From Halocaridina rubra (taxonomy: Eukaryota; Arthropoda; Malacostraca; Decapoda; Atyidae): 64,000 bases of DNA. The position numbers were made by a program, and so were the translations under genes. Numbering within the stretch: position 1 is the stretch's first letter; every line of letters begins with the position of its first letter. The stretch is taken from positions 85,001 through 149,000 of the forward strand of contig JAXCGZ010020806.1 of NCBI GenBank assembly GCA_037179515.1. The letters are read 5' to 3'. The notes beneath the pieces were generated by a model. That model did not search any database. It was not told where the DNA came from and worked only from the letters and a program-made list of their open reading frames with translations. Shown piece by piece: positions 14,801 to 24,308 of the stretch.

Positions 14801-17800
14801 AACAAAGATGCTTTCCCATTACAATATACAGCTTGTTTTCTATTTTTCAAGTAGCTCTTAAATAACTGTGATGGTGTTCCCCTAATACCCACGCAAGTTA
14901 GTTTTTCTATTAGTATATCATGGTCTAATGAGTCAAATGCTTTGGACAAGTCTAGGAAAACCCCTGCAACAGTTTTTATTTTCCAAATTTTGATAAACAT
15001 CACTTGTAAAGTTCATTATTGCTTTTTCGGTGGTCTTATTATTACGGAATCCGTATTGATTTTCAGATAATAGGTTGAACTTTTCAAGGAATTCTTAAAG
15101 TCTGTGAACAATCGCTTTTTCAAACACTTTACTTAAAGACGGTAAGATAGATATAGGTCTATAGTTATTTTCATCATCGACAGTGCCTGACTTAAATATA
15201 GGTATTACTTTAGCACATTTTAGTTTATCTGGAAAACATCCTTGCTGAAAACATAGATTGATTATGTGGGTAAGTGGGGTACCAATGTAATGGGCAGTGA
15301 CCTGGAGTAGTTTGATGGAATTTCATCATATCCCGACGCTGTATTTGGTTTTAAGGTTTTTATATATTTAGTGACTTCCTCCCTTGTTACAGGATACAAG
15401 TAAAACGAAAAGTCTGGTGGATTATTAAGAAACTGTCGGTGTGAGTTTTGTTGCACCTTTTATTGTTCCTGTGTTGGTTGTGCTATAGTTAAGAAATGAT
15501 TATTAAAGATATTAGCAGTGTGGTCATTATCATTTTTTAATTTGATTTCCTTTGAATGATTAATTTGTTTTCGTCCCATTAGGCTGTTTATTGTATTCAA
15601 GGTGGACTTGCTGTTTCCTTGTTCCTTCTTAAGCTTATCCTGAAAATATCTATTTTTTGCAGCTCGGAGTAGTGTTACTAATTTGTTCCCGTAAGCTTTA
15701 TATCTGGTTCCAAAAGACAAAGGCCATTTTGATGCAAGCCTTTCTAATCGGTGTTTTTCTTTGATACTATTTTTTAATCCTGCAGTTATGTGTGGGCATC
15801 TGTTGTTTTTATTATTTACAGTCGATTTTCTTAGAGGAAAGCAGTCTAGAAATTTATCTCTAAATGTACAGTGAAATTTATTAAAAGCTTCATTTGCATT
15901 ATTTAGGTCTATGATATGTTGCCATTTTTCATGTGATATATCTCTAGTAAATTTAGCTGTGTTATCATCAGAGTAATGTCTTTTTTCTACATATGCATCA
16001 AATTTATGTTCTTTTTTAAACTGGGAGTATACTGTGAAATGATCTGTTATGTCAATGTACACTATGTAATTACTTATGTTGTCTTCAAGATTTGTGGTCC
16101 AGATATGATCGATTAGAGATGCACTATTTTCAGTTACTCTCGTAGGTTTAGTAGTTATTGGAAAGCAGCCACGTGAATACATTAAGTTTATAAAATCAGT
16201 TACTCTTTGATAATTTATTTTAAACAAATCTAAGTTCCAATCACCGAATAAATAAATAGATTTGTACTTTTTTCTTGCTGCAAAATCAAATACTTTCAGT
16301 AAAGCTTCAAGGAATTCAGGAATGTTCCCCTTTGGTGGTCTATATACAGATGCAAAGAAGCAATTTTTCTTACCGTTATGTACCTGTACACTAACACATT
16401 CAATGAATCGTTCCATCATACTGCACTCGTTTATAACACTCGAGCTATACTTATTAGCTACATACATACACCTCCACCTTTCCTGTCTCTGTTCTGAGTG
16501 AACATATTGTACCCTGTTATATTATACAATGATTCAATATTTGAAGATTATTTGCAAGACTTCTAATGTTCATGCACAAAACCGAAAATGCATTAGATTT
16601 ATTTAAATTTGAATACAGTTCATTTAAGTATATATAAATTGAAATAGTGTTGGTTGCGTTTCTCATATTATTCAAAAACAAATCTATTTCATTTTCAAGA
16701 TCAAGTGGGTTAAATATCATCTTATCAAGCTCATTGATACATAAATAATTGGGAAGGACTTTGTCGTTGTTTGTTAGCCTTATAAGTTCATCGTCACTAA
16801 TGGGAGGTATGGGAGGTATCTATTTACAGCCATGGTGAAGAAATAAATTATACTACTTTTACATTACTGGCTTACAAGCTGCCATTTACTTATACCAAAT
16901 CTTACTGGGTTCTTCCAGCCATTTCTTGGTTTAGGGTGCGAGCGTTTTATAGCTCCCGTGGCGGGAGAAAAAACCACATGCCCTCTACTGAACATACCAC
17001 AAGCCCTCTACTAAACATACCACTTGTAAACTGCTTCATCTGGATACCGTTTATCTTATGCTTGTGTTTGGTAAGTGAACTAGTAGACATAGAAGAATCA
17101 TGCTCAGAATATTTAAGAACAAAATCCCTTAATTATATTTTCAGCTTATGAATATCATAAATGGTTTGCTTCTTTGCATCTTATTCTTCACCAACACGCT
17201 TCACTGATATACGACGTTCTAACTTTTTTAAGCAACTCAAGATTTTGAGCTACACCTAAATTGGTTCTTTGCTGCTCTTTTTACTATTGCAAAAGACCTT
17301 CGCTATTGAATAGAAAATTACTGTTACTGATGAAAAAGCACCAAAATACGTAAATCACGCACAATAGTACAGAACATACTCTTACACTATGGAGGTCCAG
17401 ACTAAAGAGACTGAGGCACTAAGCCAGACCCAATGAGCGGCCAGCTCTCCCAGTAGTAATTGGTGCCGGGAGCCAATCACTGGCCATCGCAGACTTTTTG
17501 AATAAAATTTTCTAACTTTGTGTGGTACATCCTTACGCATGCCTCTGTTTGTAAAAAAGGTGAGGGTCTGTGCTATCGCCAGCAAGCAGCCAGCTCTTGA
17601 AGCTCATTGGTGTGCGGCCATCAGCAGTGAGCTAAGAAGTTTTGAAATGTAAATTCTAACTGACAAAAAAGAAAAAAAGAAAATTGCTTCTGAGTTTTTG
17701 GTATTTAAATCCAAAGTCTGTTGAAACGAAGTCCACTAAAACAAGGGTTAAGATGTATCAAAGAGAATTGACTGAGAGAATTAGGAGGGGAACTGAGAGT

Positions 17801-20384
17801 GTGAAAGGAAAAGAACTGCATGGTTCAGAATAGGATGAGAATGTGAAATTAGGTGTGTGAAAATTTGATAGAGAAAAGTAAGGACGTATTTGGGGCTTTT
17901 GTGAACTTTGATAGAGACTATGACAGGGTTAATAGAGAAGTGTTGTGGTGCAATTTTTGATTGTATGAACTAGAAGGAAGTCTAGTGAAATTGATAAAAA
18001 GATTTTCCTGAGTATTAGAATATATGTGTGAGTTGGAAACGGTGAGACTGCTTCACTTGAGGTAATTGTGGGCTTTTCAGAGTTGTATGATATTCAGTGT
18101 ATATGGCTGGAATGGTAAGGGAAGTCTTTGCAAGAGTGCTGAGCAGAGGAATGGAATTTTTTGTGGAGAATGGAAGGCTATGGTAAGTTCATTAATCTTA
18201 ACCTCTTAAAAAGAGATGTCGAATGTTAAGAGGTAAAAAAAAAAGTTAAAGTTTTTGGTTTTAGCCCTCCTATCAGAGGCATCGCCCCTGCTCTGGCGGG
18301 CGTCAGCCGGTGCAAGCCCCAACCCCCCACTGTGGTGTCCAGTCACAGCAGTGACCTTCCCAGTAAACAGCTTAAACTCTCGGTCCTGAACAGGAACCGA
18401 TCTGCCGACCTCGCGAATGCGAGGCAGCGCGTTACCACTGTAATAGCCAGAAGGCTAGTACAGTGGTAACACTTGGTTAGCAAGTGATGTTTATGGATAC
18501 ACACTAGATATGTGTATGGAAAACATGTTCTTACATTATTAGGGGAACTTACGTCACAGAGAATTCCTGCCATGAAACATCTCGTATTCTGACATCATTG
18601 GGGCATTACGTGGCAGCAGGTATCTGCTGGTTGGCTAGTTGTAGTCTCAGTTCCTGTGACTGACGAAGTTTTTTTGTATTTAGCAAATGTTTCTAGTAAT
18701 TATGACTCATTTATATTTTGCAGGATTTGACTTTGCATAGACCTCCTTGCCAAAAGGAGAGAACTCCCAAAGCTCCCTGTGTCATCTATATAGTTGGAGG
18801 GTACTCCAACCAGCAGAGCTTAGATACTTTAGAATGTTACGATGTAGAAGATTATTCTTGGACACAGCTTTCTCGCTTGCCGGTTGCAAGGTGAGTGTGG
18901 ATAAATCATGATAATATATACAATGCCCACATTCCCCTTGTAACTGATGTGGCCGAGCCAAAGAACACATGTTCACCACAAACCGAAACTTTCCTCAGTC
19001 ACTCCTCTTATACATTTCAACAGGTTTTCTGTATTTACGTTTATTGATATATGTTGACGTGATAATAGAATATAGTTCCAGAAAATAGTATACCCAGCCA
19101 TGGTACATTTCTACTCATTCTATGATATGATTATAGTTTTTTGATAAATACATCCCTTAATATTTTGAAATATCCCATTAGAGAGAGTGTGGGTTTTATT
19201 ATATTCCTGTTTCCTTTTCATAGTTGCCTTAGAAATAAGTTGTCTCATTGAGAATTAAGATTTGATTTTCACAATGAATACTTCAGCAGTAATACAAATT
19301 TCATATATTACTTTAATGCTAGTTCATGGATGTTTTGATAACATCTGGTTATATAATTTTCTTGTGTTGTGTCTTATTTTTGGGAAAACAATACTCATTA
19401 TATCATTGACCCTTATATTTATTTATATAGCTCTTTATAAATTTAATATTAATTTTGCCTCTGTTAGGAATTGAAGAGAATGAGTATTTGAGTAAGATTT
19501 AGCAATTGAAACTGGAAATATTGTTCTTTCTTTTAGTAGCATATCATTTGGAGTGTTATTTACCTTTTCCAAGGTTTTTCTTAAAGGTTTCTCCTCTTCT
19601 TAGGTCTGGACTTGGAGCTGCATATCTTCGTGGGATATTTTATGCTGTTGGTGGCCGAAATATTTTATCCAATGGTAACTATCATGACAGCAACTGGGTA
19701 GATTCGTACAATCCTATGACGAATTCTTGGAGACAGCGATCGACGATGAATGAGCCGCGTAACCGATTGGGAGTTGCAGTTTTGGATGGTCAGCTGTATG
19801 CAGTTGGAGGGTCAAATGGCACTAGCTATCATAGCAGTGTTGAAAAATATGATCCAGATGATGATAGATGGACTTTGGTGAAACCAATGGCTAAAGCTAG
19901 AATGGGTATGGGTGTAGCTGTTGTAAATAGACTTATGTATGCCGTTGGAGGATACAACGGAGAACGTCGATTAAACTCTGTTGAGTGTTACCATCCCGAA
20001 AATAATGAGTGGACTTTTGTTTCGTCTATGAAAATTCCTCGAAGTGGTGCTGGTGTCTGTTGCCTCGGAAACTGCATATTTGTGATAGGAGGATACGATG
20101 GGCAACATCAGTTGTGTTCCGTTGAAAAATATAACACTGAAAGTGATGTGTGGACTTCCGTACCTCCCATACGAATACCTCGATCGGCAATGACAGTCTC
20201 GGTTTGGGATGGTAAAATATTTGTTATGGGAGGTTATGATGGAAGCCGCTTCTTGTCCTCTGTTGAGGTTTATGATTGTGTTCGCAACGAATGGAGTGAC
20301 TGCAACCCTCTGCCTTGGGGTAGATCAGGCCATGCTTCAGCTTCATCATTCCATCCTTGTTTTTTACATGCTGATGGTAGATAG
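8677..20384 (+). CDS. KEAP1: KEAP1 orthologue, 3' part (four exons; 5' exons outside window)
   Basis: KEAP1 is the BTB-BACK-Kelch adaptor that links CUL3/RBX1 ubiquitin ligase to Nrf2 (CncC in arthropods) in the cytoplasm and releases it under electrophile or oxidant stress. Exons 8677-8852, 9728-9830, 18724-18890 and 19604-20384 join to 408 codons plus stop. All introns are GT-AG and all phases fit. Visible residues 1-95 are BACK; about 110-400 are a six-bladed Kelch propeller. Cysteines at visible residues 13, 60, 75, 84 and 401 match human C226, C273, C288, C297 and C613 by spacing. Human C241, C249, C257 and C434 are replaced. Most Nrf2-contact residues are kept: equivalents of Y334, S363, R380, R415, R483, S508, Y525, Q530, S555, Y572, F577 and S602. 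N382 is Ile and F478 is Tyr. The C-terminus is about ten residues shorter than human. The BTB domain lies upstream of the window. Confidence 0.93.
8853..9727 (+). other. KEAP1: KEAP1 intron (875 bp)
   Basis: Starts gtacatg and ends ttgcttacag. AT-rich; no repeat family recognised inside. Confidence 0.85.
9728..9830 (+). CDS. KEAP1: KEAP1 exon: sensor-cysteine segment
   Basis: A 103-bp exon between cttacag and gtaagc. Its first base completes the Arg codon, and the next codon is the C273 equivalent (CQYLSPRF). The C288 equivalent (SNCKLL) and the C297 equivalent (PACREYL) follow at the same spacing as in human KEAP1. It ends …AKIFE in phase 0. The whole intervening-region sensor cluster sits on this one small exon. 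Confidence 0.93.
9831..10850 (+). other. KEAP1: Left part of the 8.9-kb KEAP1 intron
   Basis: Starts gtaagctgc. AT-rich and apparently unique up to about 10850, where degraded LINE G begins. The open frames here are short and resemble nothing known. Confidence 0.6.
12685..12960 (-). pseudogene. Tigger-type transposase DDE core fragment
   Basis: A 91-codon frame contains LPVHYYHSKK, FFDWLHKHFVPEV and LLLDDMPAHP. These are diagnostic of DDE_1 (pogo/Tigger/jerky) transposases. LLLD carries the second catalytic Asp, but the usual Asn after it (LLLDNAPAH) is Asp-Met here. The frame stops right after. The remaining downstream sequence to about 12000 keeps recognisable C-terminal pieces in shifted frames. 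Not functional. Confidence 0.8.
13044..13372. mobile_element. 329-bp Tigger-derived MITE inside the Tigger copy
   Basis: TA-flanked element with terminal repeats CAAGTGGGTCCTCGG… and (inverse) CACAGAGGGTCCTCGAC…. Its centre (13147-13249, plus strand) encodes MSHKCKSDF…KKRKTITMEVKLEI, the start of another Tigger-type transposase. It is therefore an internal-deletion derivative of a second Tigger family. Confidence 0.75.
13376..13590 (-). pseudogene. Tigger transposase middle segment (after LINE A)
   Basis: Minus-strand reading gives ACDGWLKCFCSSRDLRNV, then a segment ending IYRTDET. In intact Tigger proteins this is the end of the CENPB DNA-binding domain (SDGWLWRF) and the first catalytic Asp (ADET). 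One stop precedes it. The MITE at 13044-13372 breaks the frame just after the first catalytic Asp. Confidence 0.7.
13867..15456 (-). pseudogene. LINE A reverse transcriptase and C-terminal domain
   Basis: The long frame 13867-15003 covers the RT palm to the C-terminus: FLDLSKAFDSLDHDIL, GVPQALILGPLLFLVYI, the catalytic box YTDDTNLLL, then GVIIDENLSWKYH, and a C-terminus with HHFGPKSWNALPEDLK. The 5' RT half (about 15004-15330) continues in another frame, reading fragments such as VIPIFKSGT and QYGFRNNKTTEKAI. At least two frameshifts separate it from the endonuclease. RT motifs are intact within the long frame. Confidence 0.82.
15460..16720 (-). pseudogene. LINE A endonuclease (APE type)
   Basis: 16517-16720 holds the endonuclease start (LCMNIRSLANNLQ). 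15460-16467 holds its core: FASVYRPPKGN, FGDWNLDLFK, SLIDHIWTT and DITDHFTVY, which are the metal-binding and catalytic APE motifs (…GDxNxD… and …SDH-like TDH). A linker rich in Lys/Arg follows, up to a single stop after AQPTQEQ. The two parts are in different frames. Confidence 0.78.
17000..17345 (-). pseudogene. Tigger transposase HTH segment (before LINE A)
   Basis: Minus-strand pieces read QNLELLKKLER, ISVKRVGEE, KKQTIYDIHKLK and LRDFVLKYSEHDSS, which match the psq helix-turn-helix of Tigger proteins. A DEAVYKWYV segment follows, then two stops. A one-base slip in an A run shifts the frame near 17227. About 27 bp are tandemly duplicated near 16978-17024. Confidence 0.65.
18237..18480 (-). 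mobile_element. tRNA-derived SINE (second family)
   Basis: Read on the minus strand, the left part shows a tRNA-like head: 'ggtaacgcgctgcctcgcat' resembles a D-arm/anticodon segment and 'cggttcctgttcaggaccg' sits at the T-arm position. The body is GC-rich, unlike the AT-rich surroundings, and ends near an A/T run at 18237. It lies in the KEAP1 intron right after LINE G. Confidence 0.5.
18432..18471. repeat. 40-bp hairpin at the SINE start
   Basis: Imperfect palindrome: 'gttaccactgta' is mirrored by 'tacagtggtaac' around a small inner stem agcc/ggct. Confidence 0.7.
18724..18890 (+). CDS. KEAP1: KEAP1 exon: linker and first Kelch strands
   Basis: The acceptor is ttttgcag/GATTTGACTT and the donor is GTTGCAAG/gtgagtg. 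It encodes DLTLHRPP, matching the KEAP1-specific linker after IFE, then the first Kelch motif with IVGGY and the ELEAY-like LECYDVEDYSW. It is separated from the previous exon by an 8.9-kb intron full of nested transposons. Confidence 0.93.
18891..19603 (+). other. KEAP1: KEAP1 intron (713 bp)
   Basis: GT-AG intron. A short segment at 18915-18975 ('tggccgagccaaag' region) resembles 21645-21705, so it is probably a dispersed repeat fragment. No other gene seen. Confidence 0.8.
19604..20384 (+). CDS. KEAP1: KEAP1 terminal exon: Kelch propeller
   Basis: The acceptor is cttcttag/GTCTGGACTT. About 260 codons carry the remaining Kelch blades, with VGG, IGG or MGG and a distal Trp in each (e.g. FYAVGGRNI, LYAVGGSNG, MYAVGGYNG, FVIGGYDG, FVMGGYDG). 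The frame closes with TAG at 20382-20384, soon after a Cys at the C613 position (SFHPC). The last exon matches vertebrate KEAP1 far better than other KLHL proteins. Confidence 0.95.
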
Positions 20385-20736
20385 CTCTAGTAACTCATAT
20401 TCTATTTTCCATACAAGTTTTAGGTCTTATCTTACCAGAACTGATGCAAGCCCATTTTTGTAGGGCTTATTTGGTTACCTTAAAAGACAATGGAATGAAC
20501 TGTTCTTCCAGGAAACAGCAGCTGAGAGCTGATAATGTTTGAAATAGAAATCATAACTTGAGCCGATCCCTGACATTTGGGAACTGTACTCTGTAGTGTA
20601 TATGTTTTTAGGTTGCAAATGGGAGATATTTGTTATTACTATTTATTATGAGAATACAGACATTTGTAAAATGTTAACTAAGGAATATCATATTTATTCT
20701 ATTTATTAAATGTCATCTGTATTTGCAGTGAAAAAA

Positions 20737-20741
<5 letters not shown>
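20385..20741 (+). other. KEAP1: KEAP1 3' untranslated region (extent unknown)
   Basis: Follows the TAG stop. No canonical AATAAA was found in the first 350 bp. ATTAAA variants occur near 20705 and just past the (TA)n near 20848, either of which could serve as the poly(A) signal. Confidence 0.45.

Positions 20742-20827
<86 letters not shown>
20742..20827. repeat. (TA)n microsatellite
   Basis: TA run of about 86 bp about 360 bp after the KEAP1 stop. No MITE end abuts it. Confidence 0.98.
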
Positions 20828-20829
<2 letters not shown>

Positions 20830-21933
20830 TTTTTCCCTTTTAAGTGATAAATTAAATGCATTTTAATATGTGATAAATGAATCTTTCGAGTCATCGCTAA
20901 CCTTATATCTATATTTATAAGAATTGCCTATCAATTGGCAAGGACTTGCATACTATTTGTTTTGATATTTGTGTCTCCAATGAATTATGCCTTATGGTAT
21001 TATTCGTGTCTTCCTACCATAAGTGTTTTTTATTTATGAATTATAATTGATTTGCTATTGTTTAGTTTCTAGTACTCCAAAAAAGAACAAATCTTTCATA
21101 TATTTTGAAAGTTAGTGTATACATTATATTTCCCTCTGATAGGTCGGGTAGTAGAGCTATCTCTTGGAGTATTTTCATTATGAGAGTACCTTCATGTAAA
21201 ACTTTGCTGGATGTGAAACAATCATGCCTGTGCAATATAAGTTCCTAAGTCACTTTTGGTGCATATGAGAACATTACTGATAGTGGAAGCATTAGCAGGT
21301 GCACAAACACCCAATGTGACGGACGAACTTGTAAACTTTGTTTTTTCATGTTACTATTAAGCATTGTTTATGTGGCATGTGACATGACCTAGAATGCTGC
21401 ATCAGTTGCTCCTCTTACCTCTGTTTATCAATGCTGAAGTTTCCAATTAGGATTGATTGTAAGAGTTCAATTTTTAGCAGACTTTCATGGGAGTTGTTGT
21501 TGAACATTCAGCTGAGTTATTACTGTATATATCAGCAAGTTCAAACTGTATCTATAGATTATTTTTATCTTTTTACTTTTCCGTATCATGGTGTAGGAGT
21601 CTCTCCTTGTTTCTTTACCTTACCTTATATACTTACACATACAGATACAATGCCCACAATCACCCTCAAAAGGGGGTGGCCGAGTCAAAGCATACTCATT
21701 CACCAGGAGCTATATGTGTATCGAACACTCTTCGACTCCTTGCAGATAAATATTTGCCACAGTTCCCCCACCACCCTGCTTGGGTCAATCATAGGGTAAG
21801 TGGGCCTGACAATCACTGCTGGTTTACCCCAATTGCTTCTTCACATGGCAACTCCTCCATCATTCTTAACCACAAATGTTGTTTCCTCCTCTTGGCTTTG
21901 CTTGATATTGCTTTTCTAATTTTACTTTATGTT
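20828..21933. other. Region with no recognised gene
   Basis: AT-rich DNA between KEAP1 and LINE B copy 1. About 21645-21830 contains a repeat fragment related to 18915-18975, with 'gggtggccgagtcaaagc'. The open frames here resemble nothing known. Confidence 0.5.
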
Positions 21934-24308
21934 GTGTGTACTTACCTAACAGTGTTTACGGGAAAGAGCCCAAAGCTCGTATCTTCCCGTCTCCTGATAG
22001 TTTCCATTATATACTTAGTGATACTTATCATACCTGTCCTTAAAACTATGGATTGAGATAGCATTAACTACCTCCTCGCTTAGCGAATTCCAATTATCAA
22101 CTACTCTTACACTGAAAAAGTATTTCCTTACATCCTGCAAAGAAGTTTTCTTACGAAGCTTCAAACTATGACCTCTAGTTCTAGAGCCATCCATATAAAA
22201 ATATCGATCCCTATCCACTCTTATCATAACCATGAAGGAATTTAAAGACTCACCATATCCCCCCTCAATCTTCTAGCTTCGAGTGATGGTAAGTCTAATT
22301 CCCTCAGCCTCTCATCATAACTGAGATTGCGTATTTCTGGCACCAGTTTTGTGGCATGTCTTTGAACTTTTTCAAGCTTAGCTATGTGCTTTTTCAAGTG
22401 TGGATTCCAAAAGGGGGCTGCATATTCAAGTTTTGACCTCACATAGGTTACATAAATATTTCTGAACATTTCCTTGTCCATGTGCCTGAAGGCTACCCTT
22501 ACATTTGATAAGAATGCATATGCTGCCCTTTCTATGCCATTTATATGTATTTCTGAAGATAAATCTGCCAGTATGTTTACTCCTAGATCTCTCTCATTTT
22601 CTGTCTCTTGAAGTTGTACTCCAGCCACCGAGTAGTCAAGCTTGGGCCTCCTTGCACTTGTACCCATTCTCATTACCTTACATTTTGAAGTATTGAATTT
22701 CATTAGCCACTTTTCTGACCACTCATGCAGACTATTTAGATTCTACCATTGTTCTCGTGTTTTACTTTCTTCACAATCTTTGCATCATCTGCAATCATAT
22801 TCATGAATGAATTTAGACTCTGGTAGGTCATTTACATATACAAGGAGCAAAAGTGGCCCTAAAACTGAACCCTGTGGAACTCCACTACTAACTCTTCTCC
22901 ATTCAGACACTGAGTGTCTTACTCTAACCCTCTGTTCCCTTCCTTCTAAGTAAGTTTTTATCTATTCCAAGACATTTCCACCTATTCTAGCCAATGCTTG
23001 CAGCTTCCTAATAAGTCTCCCATGTGGAGCAGTGTCAAACGCTTTCTGGAAGTCTAGGAATATGCAATCTGCCCAGCCCTTTCTTTCCTGTAAGATTCGG
23101 CTTACCTCATCATAAAATTGTAATAAGTTTGTTACTGTTGATCTACCTTCTCTGAAGCCATGTTGCCTCACAGACAAAAAGTTGAAGGATTCCAAGTGAA
23201 GAGAGATATGTTTCCTTAGTAGTTTCTCCATAACTTAGCAAACTATGCTGGTCAAGGAAACTGGTCTATTGTTCAGAGCCGTATCCCTCCTTCCCTTTTT
23301 GAAGATAGGTATCACATATGCTTGTTTCCAGCATCCTGGAATCTCCTCTGATTCCAGTGACTTTTTAAATATGATACTTAGTGCCACTGATATTGAGTTT
23401 GCTTATTTTTTAAGCACATGAGGGGATATGTCATCAGGACCTGCAGCTTTATGAACATCTAAATCCATCGGCGCATTGCATACCTCTGTGGCTGTAAGGT
23501 TGATGTTCTCTAATACTGGCCCTTGAGCTTCTATCTCTGCAATCTGAGGGGGTGGGGTATTTTCTACTGTAAATACTGACTGAAACTCCTTGTTCAATTC
23601 TTTGCAGATCTCTTCATCCGTCTCAGTGATACTTCCATCCGCTCTCTTTAGCCTTAAAACCTGTTCTTTTACCTTCAGTTTTCCTCTGATAAAGCTGTGG
23701 AAAAGCTTGGTATTTTCTTTAGCTTTCCTGGTGCTGTCCCTCTCATAGTCTCTCTCTGCCTCTCTCCTTTTACTTAGGTAGTCATTTCTTGCTCTTTTGT
23801 AGGTTTGCCAGGCATTTATGTTTTTTCTCCTCATATACCTTTTCCAGCATTTGTCTCTCCACTCCTTATATCTTTTACACCCATTATCGAACCATTTCTC
23901 TCTGGCATGAATTACACTTACTTTGGTGACAGGTATGCAGCAATCTACTATCTTCCCATATTTCTCACAAAAGATGTCATACATTTCTTGTACAGATTTG
24001 TTGTAAAATAAGGTTCTCCAGTCAATAACTGCAAAAAGCTCATTCATTTTGATGTAATCTCCTTTCGGATAGTTCCTCCTCATGTCCTCAGTGCCTCTAC
24101 TCTCAGGCAGAATATCTTCAATGATATAATCCATGAACAACGCACAGTGGTCACTCTTTCCAATTGGTGGTTCATACATAATTTTTTCAATATCCAACAC
24201 ATTATCTGTGAATACTAGATCAAGTAGTGATGGCTCATCCCCACCCCTGGCCCTCGTTGGTTCCATTACTTGTTGGTGTAGGAAATTCCCTTGTATGCAA
24301 TCTAGGAA
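21934..24308 (-). mobile_element. LINE B copy 1 (CR1/L2-like), 5'-truncated
   Basis: Minus-strand copy of the LINE B family, truncated in the endonuclease, whose remaining part starts ARFLDCIQGNFLHQ. Frames at 23403-24308 (endonuclease end and linker), 22962-23231 (RT), 22242-22703 and 22015-22233 (C-terminus) belong together but are separated by stops and small deletions. One deletion of about 13 bp near 22745 lies just downstream (5'->3' in the element) of the catalytic box, which reads IADD. The 3' end at about 21934 has the family motif near-complete. It abuts the 3' end of LINE D copy 1. Confidence 0.85.

Larger units (their letters stand above)
13592..16850 (-). mobile_element. LINE A: non-LTR retrotransposon with poly(A) tail
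   Basis: On the minus strand it runs from about 16850 to a poly(A) tail, seen as about 20 T at 13592-13614. It encodes an APE-type endonuclease followed by a reverse transcriptase and the C-terminal region usual in CR1/L2/Rex1-group LINEs. The 5' boundary within 16720-16990 is unclear and no target duplication was found. It is inserted in the Tigger transposase, so it is younger than that element. Confidence 0.8.
11599..17755 (-). mobile_element. Tigger/pogo-type DNA transposon, itself interrupted twice
   Basis: Imperfect terminal inverted repeats sit at 11599 (CACTCAACCCTTAATTTTAT…) and at 17755 (inverse reads CATCTTAACCCTTGTTTTAG…). Both are flanked by TA, the target duplication of this superfamily. 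Its transposase lies on the minus strand in pieces: HTH at about 17345-17000, the CENPB-like and first DDE portion at 13590-13376, and the DDE core at 13040-12000. A 329-bp MITE (13044-13372) and LINE A (from 13592) interrupt it. Without these insertions it would be about 2.6-2.8 kb, normal for Tigger. Confidence 0.82.
10850..18230 (+). mobile_element. LINE G: old RTE-like non-LTR remnant, split by a Tigger insertion
   Basis: Two degraded segments, about 10850-11598 and 17756-18230, read on the plus strand as parts of one reverse transcriptase. The left segment contains AKKM, SCKALG and FEKDKSF-type fragments from before the RT core. The right one begins MYQRELTERIRRGTES and continues with a decayed finger/palm segment (GAFVNFDRDYDRVNREVLW). 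Many stops and frameshifts are present. The Tigger element at 11599-17755 interrupts it at a TA. It lies inside the KEAP1 intron and is the oldest layer seen there. Confidence 0.6.

Noticed and set aside
19262..19474. Small hydrophobic frame in the KEAP1 intron
   Set aside because: It lies within a supported GT-AG intron and reflects TTT/ATT-rich sequence.
8677..20384. Loss of KEAP1 sensor cysteines C273 and C288
   Set aside because: A first hand alignment suggested they were missing, but recounting from Y334 placed them at AVRC and SNC, both present.
21487..22056. Membrane-protein-like frame downstream of KEAP1
   Set aside because: Hydrophobicity comes from T-rich DNA, the frame runs into LINE B copy 1 antisense, and no family is recognised.
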